Assembly: GCA_021792115.1 (NCBI GenBank)
Contig: JAJYVI010000023.1
Coordinates: 1 to 12,981 of the forward strand
DNA from: Microcaldota archaeon
GTDB lineage: Archaea > Micrarchaeota > Micrarchaeia > Micrarchaeales > Micrarchaeaceae
DNA length: 12,981 nt
Reading direction: 5' to 3'
A program made the translations under genes and the position numbers. The notes under the pieces are model-generated. The model ran no database searches. It was not told where the DNA came from and saw only the letters and a program-made list of their open reading frames with translations. Numbering within the stretch: position 1 is the first letter of the stretch; every line of letters begins with the position of its first letter. Shown in pieces: positions 7,143-12,981 of the stretch.

Positions 7143-7183
7143 TGTTAAAGCATTGAAAACTTTCACACACCTTGTTAAAGCAT
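7143..7183. repeat. 11-bp direct repeat in the DUF59/OGG convergent gap
   Basis: TGTTAAAGCAT occurs at 7143-7153 and again at 7173-7183, with starts 30 bp apart. The second copy overlaps the stop codon of the glycosylase gene. It may be a small duplication or binding-site pair, or chance. Confidence 0.4.
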
Positions 7184-8020
7184 GCTAAAATTATTCCTTG
7201 CATTCCAATAAAGATACTGCTGCGCATAGCCTGCATATTTCCCCCATTTATCAGCTGCGAAATCATGCAGTCTTTCAATGCTTATAGTAGTGCCCTTGAA
7301 ATAAACCTTTTCAAGAATCCTCTTTATCCATACATCTATTGGAAATGCATCAAGCTTGCCATAGCCCATAAGGGCAACGCAGTCAGCTATCTTATCACCA
7401 ACCCCTTTAATCTGCAGAAGTTCATCCTTTATATCACTGCTGTCCTTATTTTTCAGCATGCGCAAATCAAGATTGTCTGTGCAATATTCAATTGCATGCA
7501 GCATGTATCTTGATCTGAAACCTAAGCCTGCAGCCTTAAAATCACTTTCATTAGCATCTAAAAAATCATCAAGTGATGGAAACTCCTTTCCAAATTGCGT
7601 CACCTTGCCGAATCTTTCAATTAGTCTTAGCGTTGAATTCCTTATTCTTTTTATATTATTGTTTTGCGATATTATAAATACAACTAAGGTTTCCCAAGGA
7701 TCATTAAGCGTTACTCGAAGTCCATTGTATTTCTGTATAGACTGCTCCATAAATCTGTCTGTCGAGATTTCATTGTATATTCTTTCCATATTGTCACCAA
7801 GCCTGAACCTTGATGATACCTCTGCTTTTGCAAATTGGATTGAATCGCTTTCCAGTTTCAAAGCCCCTGAATCTGCATCCTGCTTCACTCGCACTATATG
7901 GCTATGAACATTGTATGAAAGTATATTGTCTAAAAAGTCTGCATAAAAGCCCAATGGCTGCCCGCTTTCAAAAGAATATTTAAGATTGAAGTCTTTTGGC
8001 TTAAGAATTGCACGCATCAT
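7175..8020 (-). CDS. OGG1-type 8-oxoguanine DNA glycosylase/AP lyase
   Basis: This 281-aa base-excision repair enzyme of the HhH-GPD superfamily should remove 8-oxoguanine from DNA and nick the abasic site. The N-terminal part (1-95) matches the OGG N-domain, with SGQPLGFY at 19-26 in place of the usual SGQ-FRW. The glycosylase core starts with PWETLVVFIISQNNNIKRI (108-126), followed by AGLGFRSRY (164-172). The helix-hairpin-helix LLQIKGVGDKIADC (201-214) carries Lys210, the equivalent of human OGG1 Lys249, the Schiff-base nucleophile. FPIDVW (226-231) carries the catalytic Asp229, equivalent to OGG1 Asp268, and YAGYAQQYL (262-270) closes the domain. All catalytic residues are present. The start lies 7 bp after the glycyl-tRNA synthetase stop, so the two are almost certainly co-transcribed. 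A second ATG follows immediately (8017). Confidence 0.9.
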   Translation of the reverse strand: MMRAILKPKDFNLKYSFESGQPLGFYADFLDNILSYNVHSHIVRVKQDADSGALKLESDSIQFAKAEVSSRFRLGDNMERIYNEISTDRFMEQSIQKYNGLRVTLNDPWETLVVFIISQNNNIKRIRNSTLRLIERFGKVTQFGKEFPSLDDFLDANESDFKAAGLGFRSRYMLHAIEYCTDNLDLRMLKNKDSSDIKDELLQIKGVGDKIADCVALMGYGKLDAFPIDVWIKRILEKVYFKGTTISIERLHDFAADKWGKYAGYAQQYLYWNARNNFSML

Positions 8021-8027
8021 GCAACCA

Positions 8028-9530
8028 TTATTTAAGGAGTTCGCTTATGCTCTTTCTTACCTGGCTTGTGTCCCTGATATCTCTAACAGTGACAGTACCA
8101 TCATCAATGGTCTGGAAATCGACTGTAATAGAGCTGTTTATGCCTATCTCGTCAGCCTTTGCATACCTCTTGCCTATGCTGTTTGATACACTGAAATAAA
8201 CTGATTTTGTCTTTGAAAGTGCTGAGAAAATTTCTCTTGCCTTTTCAAGCAGCTTGTCATCCTTTTGCAATGGAAATACTGCAAAATCATATGGCGCGAT
8301 GCTTTTATCAAGAAGCAGCAGGTCCCAGTCTCTTTTTCCGTCGCTTGAGATAGCATTTACAATAGCGCTCCAGAACAGCCTGTCAAGGCCAAAACTTATT
8401 TCTACGACATGGGGAAGCACTTTTTTCAGATTGTTCATCACGCTCAGATCATTGCCTGAAAACTCCTGGTGGTTTGAAAGGTCAAAGTTTGTTCTGTAAG
8501 AATTTCCTGCAACTTCCTCAAAGCCGTCGCCTATTTTTACCTCAAGGTCAATGTTGCCCTTGGAGTAGTGCGGCAGCTCGTTGGAGAGCATCTGCCTGAA
8601 CCTGAATGAGTCTTTCTTGAAGCCAAGGTTCTGCATGAACTCGTTTTCCTGGTATATAACAAATGCAAAGAGCTTGTTTGGGATTATTTTCCTTTCAAGC
8701 GCCTGCCTTATCGTAACATTAGCATAGGGAATTGCAGAATTAGATGTCTGGTCCTGCACGCTTAGGAGATTGATCGAAGAATCAAGAAATGCGTCGCTTA
8801 TTGGTCTGTTGTTTATGACCAAACCATCTTCTTCAGGATCAAAGAAATATTCAAGCTCCATCTGCGAGAATTCTCTCATTCTTATAAGCAGGTTCCTTGG
8901 GGAGATCTCATTCCTGAATGCCTTGCCAACCTGGCCTATTGCAACTGGCAGCTTCAATCCATATATTCTGAATATTGATTTGAAATCTATGAATATGCCT
9001 TGTGCTGTCTCTGGCCTCAGATAACCTTTTATGCTATTCAACGGTCCTATATCTGTCCCTAGCATCAAATTGAATTTTTCTATCTTTGACTGCGCAAGAG
9101 GCTGGCCGCACTTTTCGCATTTAAGGCCGGCATCAGCCACAAGCTTTCCAAGTTCTTCAAAGCCTAGCTGCTTTACCTTTTCTTTCATTGCGCTGTCGCC
9201 TTTCTTTTCATAATACTCCTCAAGCAGCTTATCAGCCCTGAATGACGAAGAGCATTTGAGGCATGTTATAACAGGATCTGTAAAAGTCTTTAGATGACCT
9301 GATGCCTCAAATACTTTTTCAGGCGCGATAATTGTTGTTTCTATTTCAAGGTTGCCCATCTGCTCTATGAAGAATCTGCGCCATTGATTAGTAAGCCTTT
9401 GCTTTATCTTTACGCCAAGCGGGCCGTAGTCATAGAAACCGGCAAGCTCGCCGTATATTGAAAATGCAGGCACTATAAAACCCCTGCGAGTTACAAGGTT
9501 CAAGGCCTTTTCAATGCTTTGGTGAGTCAT
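8028..9530 (-). CDS. glyS: Glycyl-tRNA synthetase, archaeal/eukaryotic alpha2 type
   Basis: This 500-aa class II synthetase charges tRNA-Gly in the cytosol. The N-terminal block RRGFIVPAFSIYG (15-27) and GFYDYGPLG (31-39) are typical. A metal-binding-like pair CLKC (90-93) and CEKC (138-141) flanks an inserted helical region. RPETAQGIF (172-180) precedes motif 2, FRNEISPR to QMELEYFFDP (205-231). Motif 3 is GLDRLFW (381-387), and residues from about 405 form the anticodon-binding HGTP domain, ending TVTVRDIRD (479-487). There is no WHEP domain. The ATG at 9530 is preferred to an in-frame TTG three codons upstream, because TGAT four bases before the ATG is the likely ribosome site and creates that TTG. 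It sits between the tRNA-binding OB protein gene (138 bp upstream, A-rich gap) and the OGG gene (7 bp downstream). The symbol follows common archaeal usage. Confidence 0.96.
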   Translation of the reverse strand: MTHQSIEKALNLVTRRGFIVPAFSIYGELAGFYDYGPLGVKIKQRLTNQWRRFFIEQMGNLEIETTIIAPEKVFEASGHLKTFTDPVITCLKCSSSFRADKLLEEYYEKKGDSAMKEKVKQLGFEELGKLVADAGLKCEKCGQPLAQSKIEKFNLMLGTDIGPLNSIKGYLRPETAQGIFIDFKSIFRIYGLKLPVAIGQVGKAFRNEISPRNLLIRMREFSQMELEYFFDPEEDGLVINNRPISDAFLDSSINLLSVQDQTSNSAIPYANVTIRQALERKIIPNKLFAFVIYQENEFMQNLGFKKDSFRFRQMLSNELPHYSKGNIDLEVKIGDGFEEVAGNSYRTNFDLSNHQEFSGNDLSVMNNLKKVLPHVVEISFGLDRLFWSAIVNAISSDGKRDWDLLLLDKSIAPYDFAVFPLQKDDKLLEKAREIFSALSKTKSVYFSVSNSIGKRYAKADEIGINSSITVDFQTIDDGTVTVRDIRDTSQVRKSISELLK

Positions 9531-9534
9531 ATAT

Positions 9535-9538
9535 ATCA
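9535..9538 (-). promoter_or_regulatory. Shine-Dalgarno TGAT deciding the GlyRS start
   Basis: TGAT on the minus strand is four bases before the ATG at 9530. The same bases form a spurious upstream in-frame TTG at 9539. Confidence 0.42.
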
Positions 9539-9582
9539 ATGATTATGCAGGAATTTTTGTTGTGGATTTTTCTGCAATTATG

Positions 9583-9647
9583 TATTTTATTTATTTTATA
9601 TATTTTATTTTTTACTATTTTTTATTTAATTTTTTATTCATTTTATT
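9583..9647 (-). promoter_or_regulatory. A-rich tract with TATA-like core upstream of GlyRS
   Basis: On the + strand this 65-base stretch has no G and only two C, and about three quarters of it is T, so the minus transcript strand is strongly A-rich. Within it, TAAAATATATAAAA (minus strand, 9594-9607) is a plausible TATA box, predicting a GlyRS leader of roughly 45 bases. It separates the tRNA-binding gene from the GlyRS gene and suggests that GlyRS-OGG has its own promoter. Confidence 0.35.
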
Positions 9648-9668
9648 GAATTTAGCATTATTGCTTGA

Positions 9669-9995
9669 CTACTCTATCTTAGCGCCGAGCTCTATGTCAG
9701 AGGCAGGAGATATGAGCGAGAGGGATTTGCCGTCATCTGCTATCAGCAGCATGCCATGGGATTCCACGTCCATTATTTTCTTTGGAGCGAGGTTTGAAAC
9801 AAATACGACTTTTTTTCCAATGAGCTCTTCCTTGGTAAATGAACTTTTTATCCCCGCGACAATAGTTCTTTTTTCAGTCCCAAGATCAAGAGTGAGCACG
9901 AACATTGGTTTTTTTGTCTCTATGTCCTGTACATCTGAAATCATGCCTACCCTTAAGTCTATTTTCTTGAAGTCTTGAATTCCTATCTCATCCAT
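9669..9995 (-). CDS. Free-standing EMAP/MetG-C-terminal-type tRNA-binding protein
   Basis: This 108-aa protein is a single OB-fold tRNA-binding domain (PF01588). It matches the C-terminal domain of bacterial MetRS, often annotated as the MetRS beta subunit, and Trbp111/Arc1p-like proteins. Motifs in order are IQDFKKIDLRVGMI (6-19), the strand LTLDLGTEKRTIVAGI (34-49), the helix SSFTKEELIGKKVVFVSNLA (51-70) with PKKIMDVESHGM (71-82), and SLISPASDIELGAKI (93-107). In the family it binds the outer corner of tRNA and raises synthetase efficiency, either as a dimer alone or in trans. The ATG at 9995 has GTGAT three bases upstream. It is 138 bp upstream of GlyRS and 42 bp downstream of the anchored surface protein gene on the same strand. 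Whether its partner is MetRS or the adjacent GlyRS cannot be told. Confidence 0.92.
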   Translation of the reverse strand: MDEIGIQDFKKIDLRVGMISDVQDIETKKPMFVLTLDLGTEKRTIVAGIKSSFTKEELIGKKVVFVSNLAPKKIMDVESHGMLLIADDGKSLSLISPASDIELGAKIE

Positions 9996-10037
9996 AGAAT
10001 CACTGCCTATTCTGCTTAGTGATAAATAATGCAGAAA

Positions 10038-11114
10038 TCATACTACATATATCCCGCATGCATTGCCTACGCTTGTTATGAGCTTATAGTTTGAAAGCAT
10101 TGTCTGGTAGTCAGAGCCAGTGAAAATTCCTGAAAATGTTGAGTTTGAAATTGCTGATGATGATTCATCCACGTTTAACACTAACACAGTTCCTGCAAGC
10201 GACGGCACTGATGAAACTGACTTGTAAGTGAATGAAACTACTGAGCCTTTTACAGATTCGCTCATGCTTATTCCTGATGGAGAATTAGACTTTGCATTCT
10301 GATATGAACCTGCAGGCGGACTGCTGCCATATTTTGCAAGGTAGCTTGAATTATATAATGATGAAGTGCAATTGTTTGCAGCATTTGCGTATAGCGAAGA
10401 ATAGTTCTGCATCAGCGCATAATAGCTGTTTGTCTTAATAAGATTAAGCGCAAGCGACTCATTTGCTGAAGAGGATGAAGAAGTCGTAGTAGTTGTCGAT
10501 GCTGGCGGTTGAGGAGTAGTAGTAGTTGTAGTTGAAGTGTTTTTTGTTGATTGAGAAGCTGTAGATGTTGAATTTTGGGATTGCACGGGCTGCGATGCCT
10601 GCTGCGAATAGGAGGTCACTTGACTTATGCTGGCAGAATCTGGCTTTAAGAGAAGATATTGCTGCAGTGGATACATTGAGATATTTATTGTATTTGAATT
10701 CTTTGAAACTGCATTGAGCTTTATCTCAAGATCAGCATAAACAGAACCCAAGTTTATTTTTGTAGAATTATTTTCATGCACTTCGACGCTAAGTACACTG
10801 TTGATGAAATTTGGAAGTTTCTGCACATATATGTCAGCAGATGAAGCAGACGCAGAATGCAGATAAATAGCATATTCTGTATTATTCAATTCGAATAAGA
10901 ATGGAGACTTGCTTAAGTTCATTGTATATTTTGAATTTATTTGAGGTATTGGCTTACTTGCAGAATGAAAAGTCATTATGCCTATGCCTACTGCAAGCAA
11001 AATTACTATTATTGAGGCTATTGCAATAAGCGCTGTACGTGGCTTCTTTCTGCCATTATCCACTCTGGGCTTAAATGAAAAAATTTTTCTCTGTATCCCT
11101 TTTTGGCCAAACAT
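10038..11114 (-). CDS. Membrane-anchored surface protein with Ser/Thr-rich linker
   Basis: I do not recognise a family for this 358-aa protein, but the layout is clear. A basic cytosolic N-terminus (1-27, RKIFSFKPR and GRKKPR) precedes one hydrophobic anchor (28-49). Next comes an extracytoplasmic beta-rich domain (about 58-158). A low-complexity Ser/Thr/Gln/Pro linker (159-219) follows, with two poly-Thr runs around PQPPAS. A C-terminal domain (220-358) holds the only two cysteines, at 249 and 353 (second to last turn), which could form a disulfide. Several N-x-S/T sequons are present, and the linker resembles O-glycosylated stalks. The start is taken at the ATG at 11114, which has GGATGAT four bases upstream; an in-frame ATG three codons earlier (11123) overlaps that site. 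It lies upstream of the tRNA-binding gene (42-bp gap) and is divergent from the second surface protein gene. Confidence 0.78.
   Translation of the reverse strand: MFGQKGIQRKIFSFKPRVDNGRKKPRTALIAIASIIVILLAVGIGIMTFHSASKPIPQINSKYTMNLSKSPFLFELNNTEYAIYLHSASASSADIYVQKLPNFINSVLSVEVHENNSTKINLGSVYADLEIKLNAVSKNSNTINISMYPLQQYLLLKPDSASISQVTSYSQQASQPVQSQNSTSTASQSTKNTSTTTTTTPQPPASTTTTTSSSSSANESLALNLIKTNSYYALMQNYSSLYANAANNCTSSLYNSSYLAKYGSSPPAGSYQNAKSNSPSGISMSESVKGSVVSFTYKSVSSVPSLAGTVLVLNVDESSSAISNSTFSGIFTGSDYQTMLSNYKLITSVGNACGIYVV
10458..10640 (-). repeat. Low-complexity Ser/Thr linker-coding region
   Basis: This segment encodes the Ser/Thr/Gln-rich stalk of the anchored surface protein. On the + strand it shows imperfect GTA/GTT triplet runs around 10485-10540 (poly-Thr codons), the type of tract that can vary in length by slippage. 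Confidence 0.5.
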
Positions 11115-11118
11115 GTAT

Positions 11119-11122
11119 ATCA
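11119..11122 (-). promoter_or_regulatory. Shine-Dalgarno TGAT deciding the anchored-protein start
   Basis: GGATGAT on the minus strand ends four bases before the ATG at 11114. Its bases also form an upstream in-frame ATG at 11123. Confidence 0.38.
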
Positions 11123-11123
11123 T

Positions 11124-11369
11124 CCATGCAACTGTTATTGCAAGATATTATAAGAATACTAAATATTGTATAGGTAATTTATTAATTAATAGCGGTTATT
11201 TGCATCCTGCTATCTGCATAGGCTTATACCTAATAAAAATGAATATTTAAAAATGTTAGACGCGAATATTATTTAGCAGGGTTTTATATTTTAATTATAT
11301 TTTAAATTAATTATTTTATTAAATTTTAAATTAAACTATAAACTGTTAAATTATAACGAGGCGTATTAA
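11124..11369. other. Divergent AT-rich promoter region between two surface protein genes
   Basis: These 246 bases must drive both surface protein genes. The right half (from about 11280) is nearly pure A/T with repeated TTTTAAATTAA-like words and a TATA-like TTTTATATTTT at 11282-11292, which would give the + strand gene a leader near 57 bases. On the minus side, AT-rich words around 11150-11170 could serve. No RNA gene or operator palindrome is convincing. Confidence 0.35.
11358..11363 (+). promoter_or_regulatory. Shine-Dalgarno GAGGCG deciding the TTG start at 11370
   Basis: GAGGCG, one mismatch from GAGGTG, lies six bases before TTG. Aligned on GGAGGTGAT, it has the same spacing as the TGAT sites of the other genes. 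Confidence 0.45.
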
Positions 11370-12227
11370 TTGAAAAGTGCATATGCATTATTTGCCTTTA
11401 TAGGCATCATGATTATGGCAGGATTCAGCTTTGCAAATGGAATGTATGTCAATATAGTGCATCCTGTTAATATAACTGTAAATGCAAGTGCTGCAAATAC
11501 TGTATATCTCGGCCAAGATGGACCAGGCCAAACATTTTCTATATCAATAAATGCCCAAACACAGAGTCCAAATGGGACAGTTTATGATCTTGGGTGGAAT
11601 GAATTCAATGCATATAATATGCCTGAAAATTGGACTGTTGAAAACTCTTCGCAGAATAACAAGGTGTTGACTATAGAAATAAAGCCATCTCCTCTTGCAA
11701 AACAAGGGCTTTACAAAATGCATTTTGAAGCAGTGAACATTGGAAATTACTCAAAGCTAGGCACGCTGAAATTCAATGCGACAATTTACATAACACCTAA
11801 AGTTTATAATATAAGCATTGAGAACACGAGTATAAATGCTGGTTTGGGGCAGCCTGCTGCATTTACAGTATTGGTAAAGAACCTTGGGGTGTCTGACACA
11901 CCTTTTATCATATCATCCAAAGGCTTGCCAGGATTCAGCAATAACATTACTGTCATATCACCGCACAACTCTGCGCAGGAGTTCAAATATTATGTATTTG
12001 CAAACGAGCCGGGTGTATATAACATTAATATATCAGTGAACGCTCTTTCAAGCCCCCTTATATTTAAAAATACCAATGCAACGCTTACGATAAGGCCTAC
12101 AATTGTGAATGATTATAAGTCAATTGGCAATGGCGCGCTGATATTCCCTGTGGTATACCAGCCTGCATACAGCGTGATGTACTTAATCTATGCACTAGGC
12201 CACTACCTGCACAATGCAATTAAGTAA
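11370..12227 (+). CDS. Secreted/surface glycoprotein with Ig-like (NEW3/CARDB-like) domains
   Basis: This 285-aa exported protein starts with a TTG codon backed by GAGGCG six bases upstream. Residues 1-22 form a signal peptide (short basic start, hydrophobic core, FANG near the probable cleavage site). The body (30-243) appears to be two beta-sandwich modules. The first ends with AKQGLYKMHFEAVN (110-123), the G-x-Y strand typical of NEW3-like domains. The second runs from about 145 to 242 with AAFTVLVKNLGVSDTPF (163-179), which resembles CARDB/APHP repeats. A hydrophobic C-terminal stretch (about 254-280) may anchor it. There are no cysteines. I count 12 N-x-S/T sequons, so heavy N-glycosylation or an S-layer-like role is likely. 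The gene is followed after 5 bp by the 228-aa gene, so the two form an operon. The fold assignment is by pattern, not by search. Confidence 0.75.
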   Translation: MKSAYALFAFIGIMIMAGFSFANGMYVNIVHPVNITVNASAANTVYLGQDGPGQTFSISINAQTQSPNGTVYDLGWNEFNAYNMPENWTVENSSQNNKVLTIEIKPSPLAKQGLYKMHFEAVNIGNYSKLGTLKFNATIYITPKVYNISIENTSINAGLGQPAAFTVLVKNLGVSDTPFIISSKGLPGFSNNITVISPHNSAQEFKYYVFANEPGVYNINISVNALSSPLIFKNTNATLTIRPTIVNDYKSIGNGALIFPVVYQPAYSVMYLIYALGHYLHNAIK

Positions 12228-12232
12228 ACGGG

Positions 12233-12919
12233 ATGGCAATGGCAGACAGATCAAGCAGCATATATTGTAGATTTATAGAGCTATCTTCATTAGAGGATCT
12301 TGGCGAGCTTGCATGCACCTTCTCAAATATTACAAAAACCCTTTATGCTATCAAGTCTTCTAATGGATATAAGTTATTTCATATAGGCGAAAAAATAAAA
12401 GATGTTAAAAATTTATATTATATTAACACAAGCAGCATTGCGCCATATGCAATTTACCTAAATGAAAATGAAAAAATGAAATTTAAGTTAGTTGACAAGA
12501 TTAGTGACACCAATGACTTCAAAAGCTATAAGTTCCTTGTATTGGAAATTAAAAATGTATTTAAAGAACTGAAATCAAAAGGAACATTTAAATTAGTTAA
12601 TATAAAAGATTATAAAGCAATGATAAAGAAACTGGCCTTAAGGTCAATTGAAAGAGGCGCGAGAGAGAAAGTTTATGCATTCAGATACAAAAACAATAAA
12701 GTTATATTCTCCTTCAACCTATTTGGCGAAGAGAATATGTTTGCATACTCTTTAATAGACGGCGCAGACCTTAAGAAAGATTTCAAGATATTCAAGTGCA
12801 ATTTTTCAGAGGATGCAGTAAAATTCGCTGACAGAATAGATACAGAAAACAGCGATGACATTTATATAAAAGCAATAAACCTGAAAAAACCTTTCAGTTT
12901 CTTCACAATGCCCGGGTAG
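12233..12919 (+). CDS. Uncharacterised 228-aa protein whose 3' end overlaps tRNA-Asn
   Basis: I do not recognise this protein. It is a lysine-rich, soluble 228-aa protein without membrane segments, with cysteines at 12, 28 and 189. The predicted alternation is a beta-rich first part (10-105, including strands around YAIKSSNGYKLFHIG), a basic helical middle (107-146, KNVFKELKSKG and KAMIKKLALRSIERG) and a second alpha/beta part (147-222). It lies 5 bp behind the surface glycoprotein gene, so the two are co-transcribed, yet it has no export signal. A second ATG two codons in (12239) is better spaced from the GGGAT ribosome-site-like bases and may be the true start (226 aa). The last codons, ATG-CCC-GGG-TAG, are the first ten bases of the tRNA-Asn gene. 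A TATA box for the tRNA lies within codons for its C-terminal region. Confidence 0.75.
   Translation: MAMADRSSSIYCRFIELSSLEDLGELACTFSNITKTLYAIKSSNGYKLFHIGEKIKDVKNLYYINTSSIAPYAIYLNENEKMKFKLVDKISDTNDFKSYKFLVLEIKNVFKELKSKGTFKLVNIKDYKAMIKKLALRSIERGAREKVYAFRYKNNKVIFSFNLFGEENMFAYSLIDGADLKKDFKIFKCNFSEDAVKFADRIDTENSDDIYIKAINLKKPFSFFTMPG
12861..12869 (+). promoter_or_regulatory. Box A (TATA) of tRNA-Asn inside the upstream CDS
   Basis: TTTATATAA matches the archaeal tRNA box A consensus TTTATATA and is centred about 45 bases before the mature tRNA 5' end. This predicts initiation near 12890 and a short leader for RNase P to remove. It is embedded in coding sequence of the 228-aa protein (an IYIK segment). 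Confidence 0.5.
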
Positions 12920-12981
12920 CTCAGTGGTAGAGCGGCTGGCTGTTAACCAGTAGGTCGCAGGTTCGATCCCTGCTTCGGGCG
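12910..12981 (+). tRNA. tRNA-Asn (anticodon GTT)
   Basis: A full 72-base cloverleaf ends exactly at the window edge. The acceptor GCCCGGG pairs with TTCGGGC (two G-T pairs at the inner end). The D stem is GCTC/GAGC with loop AGTGGTA. The anticodon stem GCTGG/CCAGT has loop CTGTTAA giving anticodon GTT, the variable loop is AGGTC, and the T stem is GCAGG/CCTGC with loop TTCGATC. The discriminator is G, as expected for Asn. No intron is present, and whether CCA is encoded lies outside the window. Its first ten bases are also the last codons of the upstream CDS. Confidence 0.97.

Noticed and set aside
9562..9978. 138-codon + strand frame opposite the tRNA-binding protein gene
   Set aside because: Its start is compositional noise in the T-rich tract, and the rest is antisense to a strongly recognised OB-fold gene.
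1..12981. CRISPR arrays, insertion sequences, integrases, riboswitches
   Set aside because: No regularly spaced repeats, transposase or integrase motifs, terminal inverted repeats or known riboswitch cores were seen on either strand.
12910..12981. tRNA-Asn as an attachment site for an integrated element
   Set aside because: No integrase gene is present, and any duplicated 3' tRNA fragment would lie beyond the window; nothing here supports integration.

Overview
The window is AT-rich DNA that reads as a chromosome segment from a small-genome archaeon, most likely of the DPANN group (Micrarchaeota or Parvarchaeota-like). That lineage is an inference. The archaeal character rests on an archaeal-type SecF, an archaeal/eukaryotic-type single-chain glycyl-tRNA synthetase, an OGG1-type DNA glycosylase, TATA-box-like elements with no bacterial promoters, translation signals matching GGAGGTGAT, and exported proteins dense in N-glycosylation sequons. 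Codon use looks uniform (many ATA, AGA, AGG and GCA codons), and there are no transposases, integrases, CRISPR arrays or phage genes. This looks like resident chromosome rather than an obvious island. Layout, left to right: (1) the 3' part of secF on the + strand, converging on (2) a minus-strand 400-aa protein whose C-terminal third carries the signatures of a diadenylate cyclase (DAC/DisA_N) domain, with an altered RHR motif. (3) A 275-bp gap with hairpins is followed by a minus-strand membrane group: a MOP-superfamily polysaccharide flippase, an EamA/DMT transporter and an unrecognised 92-aa protein. (4) A divergent ADP-ribose-pyrophosphatase-like Nudix hydrolase (+) converges on a 121-aa four-helix membrane protein (-) that ends in an oligo-T terminator. 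(5) A MIP18/DUF59 (SufT-like) Fe-S assembly protein (+, TTG start) converges on a minus-strand block. Read in transcription order, that block is an anchored Ser/Thr-linker surface protein, a free-standing EMAP/MetG-C-terminal tRNA-binding OB fold, glycyl-tRNA synthetase, and an OGG1-type glycosylase/AP lyase 7 bp behind it. (6) A divergent + strand pair encodes a sequon-rich, signal-peptide-bearing surface protein and an unrecognised 228-aa cytosolic protein, whose last codons run into the tRNA-Asn(GTT) gene that closes the window. Functionally, the window mixes information processing (GlyRS, tRNA-binding protein, tRNA-Asn), DNA repair (OGG), Fe-S maturation (DUF59), nucleotide metabolism and signalling (Nudix, candidate diadenylate cyclase), protein export (SecF), and envelope functions (flippase plus glycosylated surface proteins). 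A coherent biological link is envelope biogenesis: Sec exports sequon-rich proteins and a lipid-linked glycan flippase could supply their glycans. The most noteworthy items are the divergent DAC protein with an uncharacterised N-terminal region, the CDS/tRNA overlap with a perfect archaeal box A buried in the CDS, and a recurrent TGAT Shine-Dalgarno core 3-4 nt before start codons, which resolves several starts.
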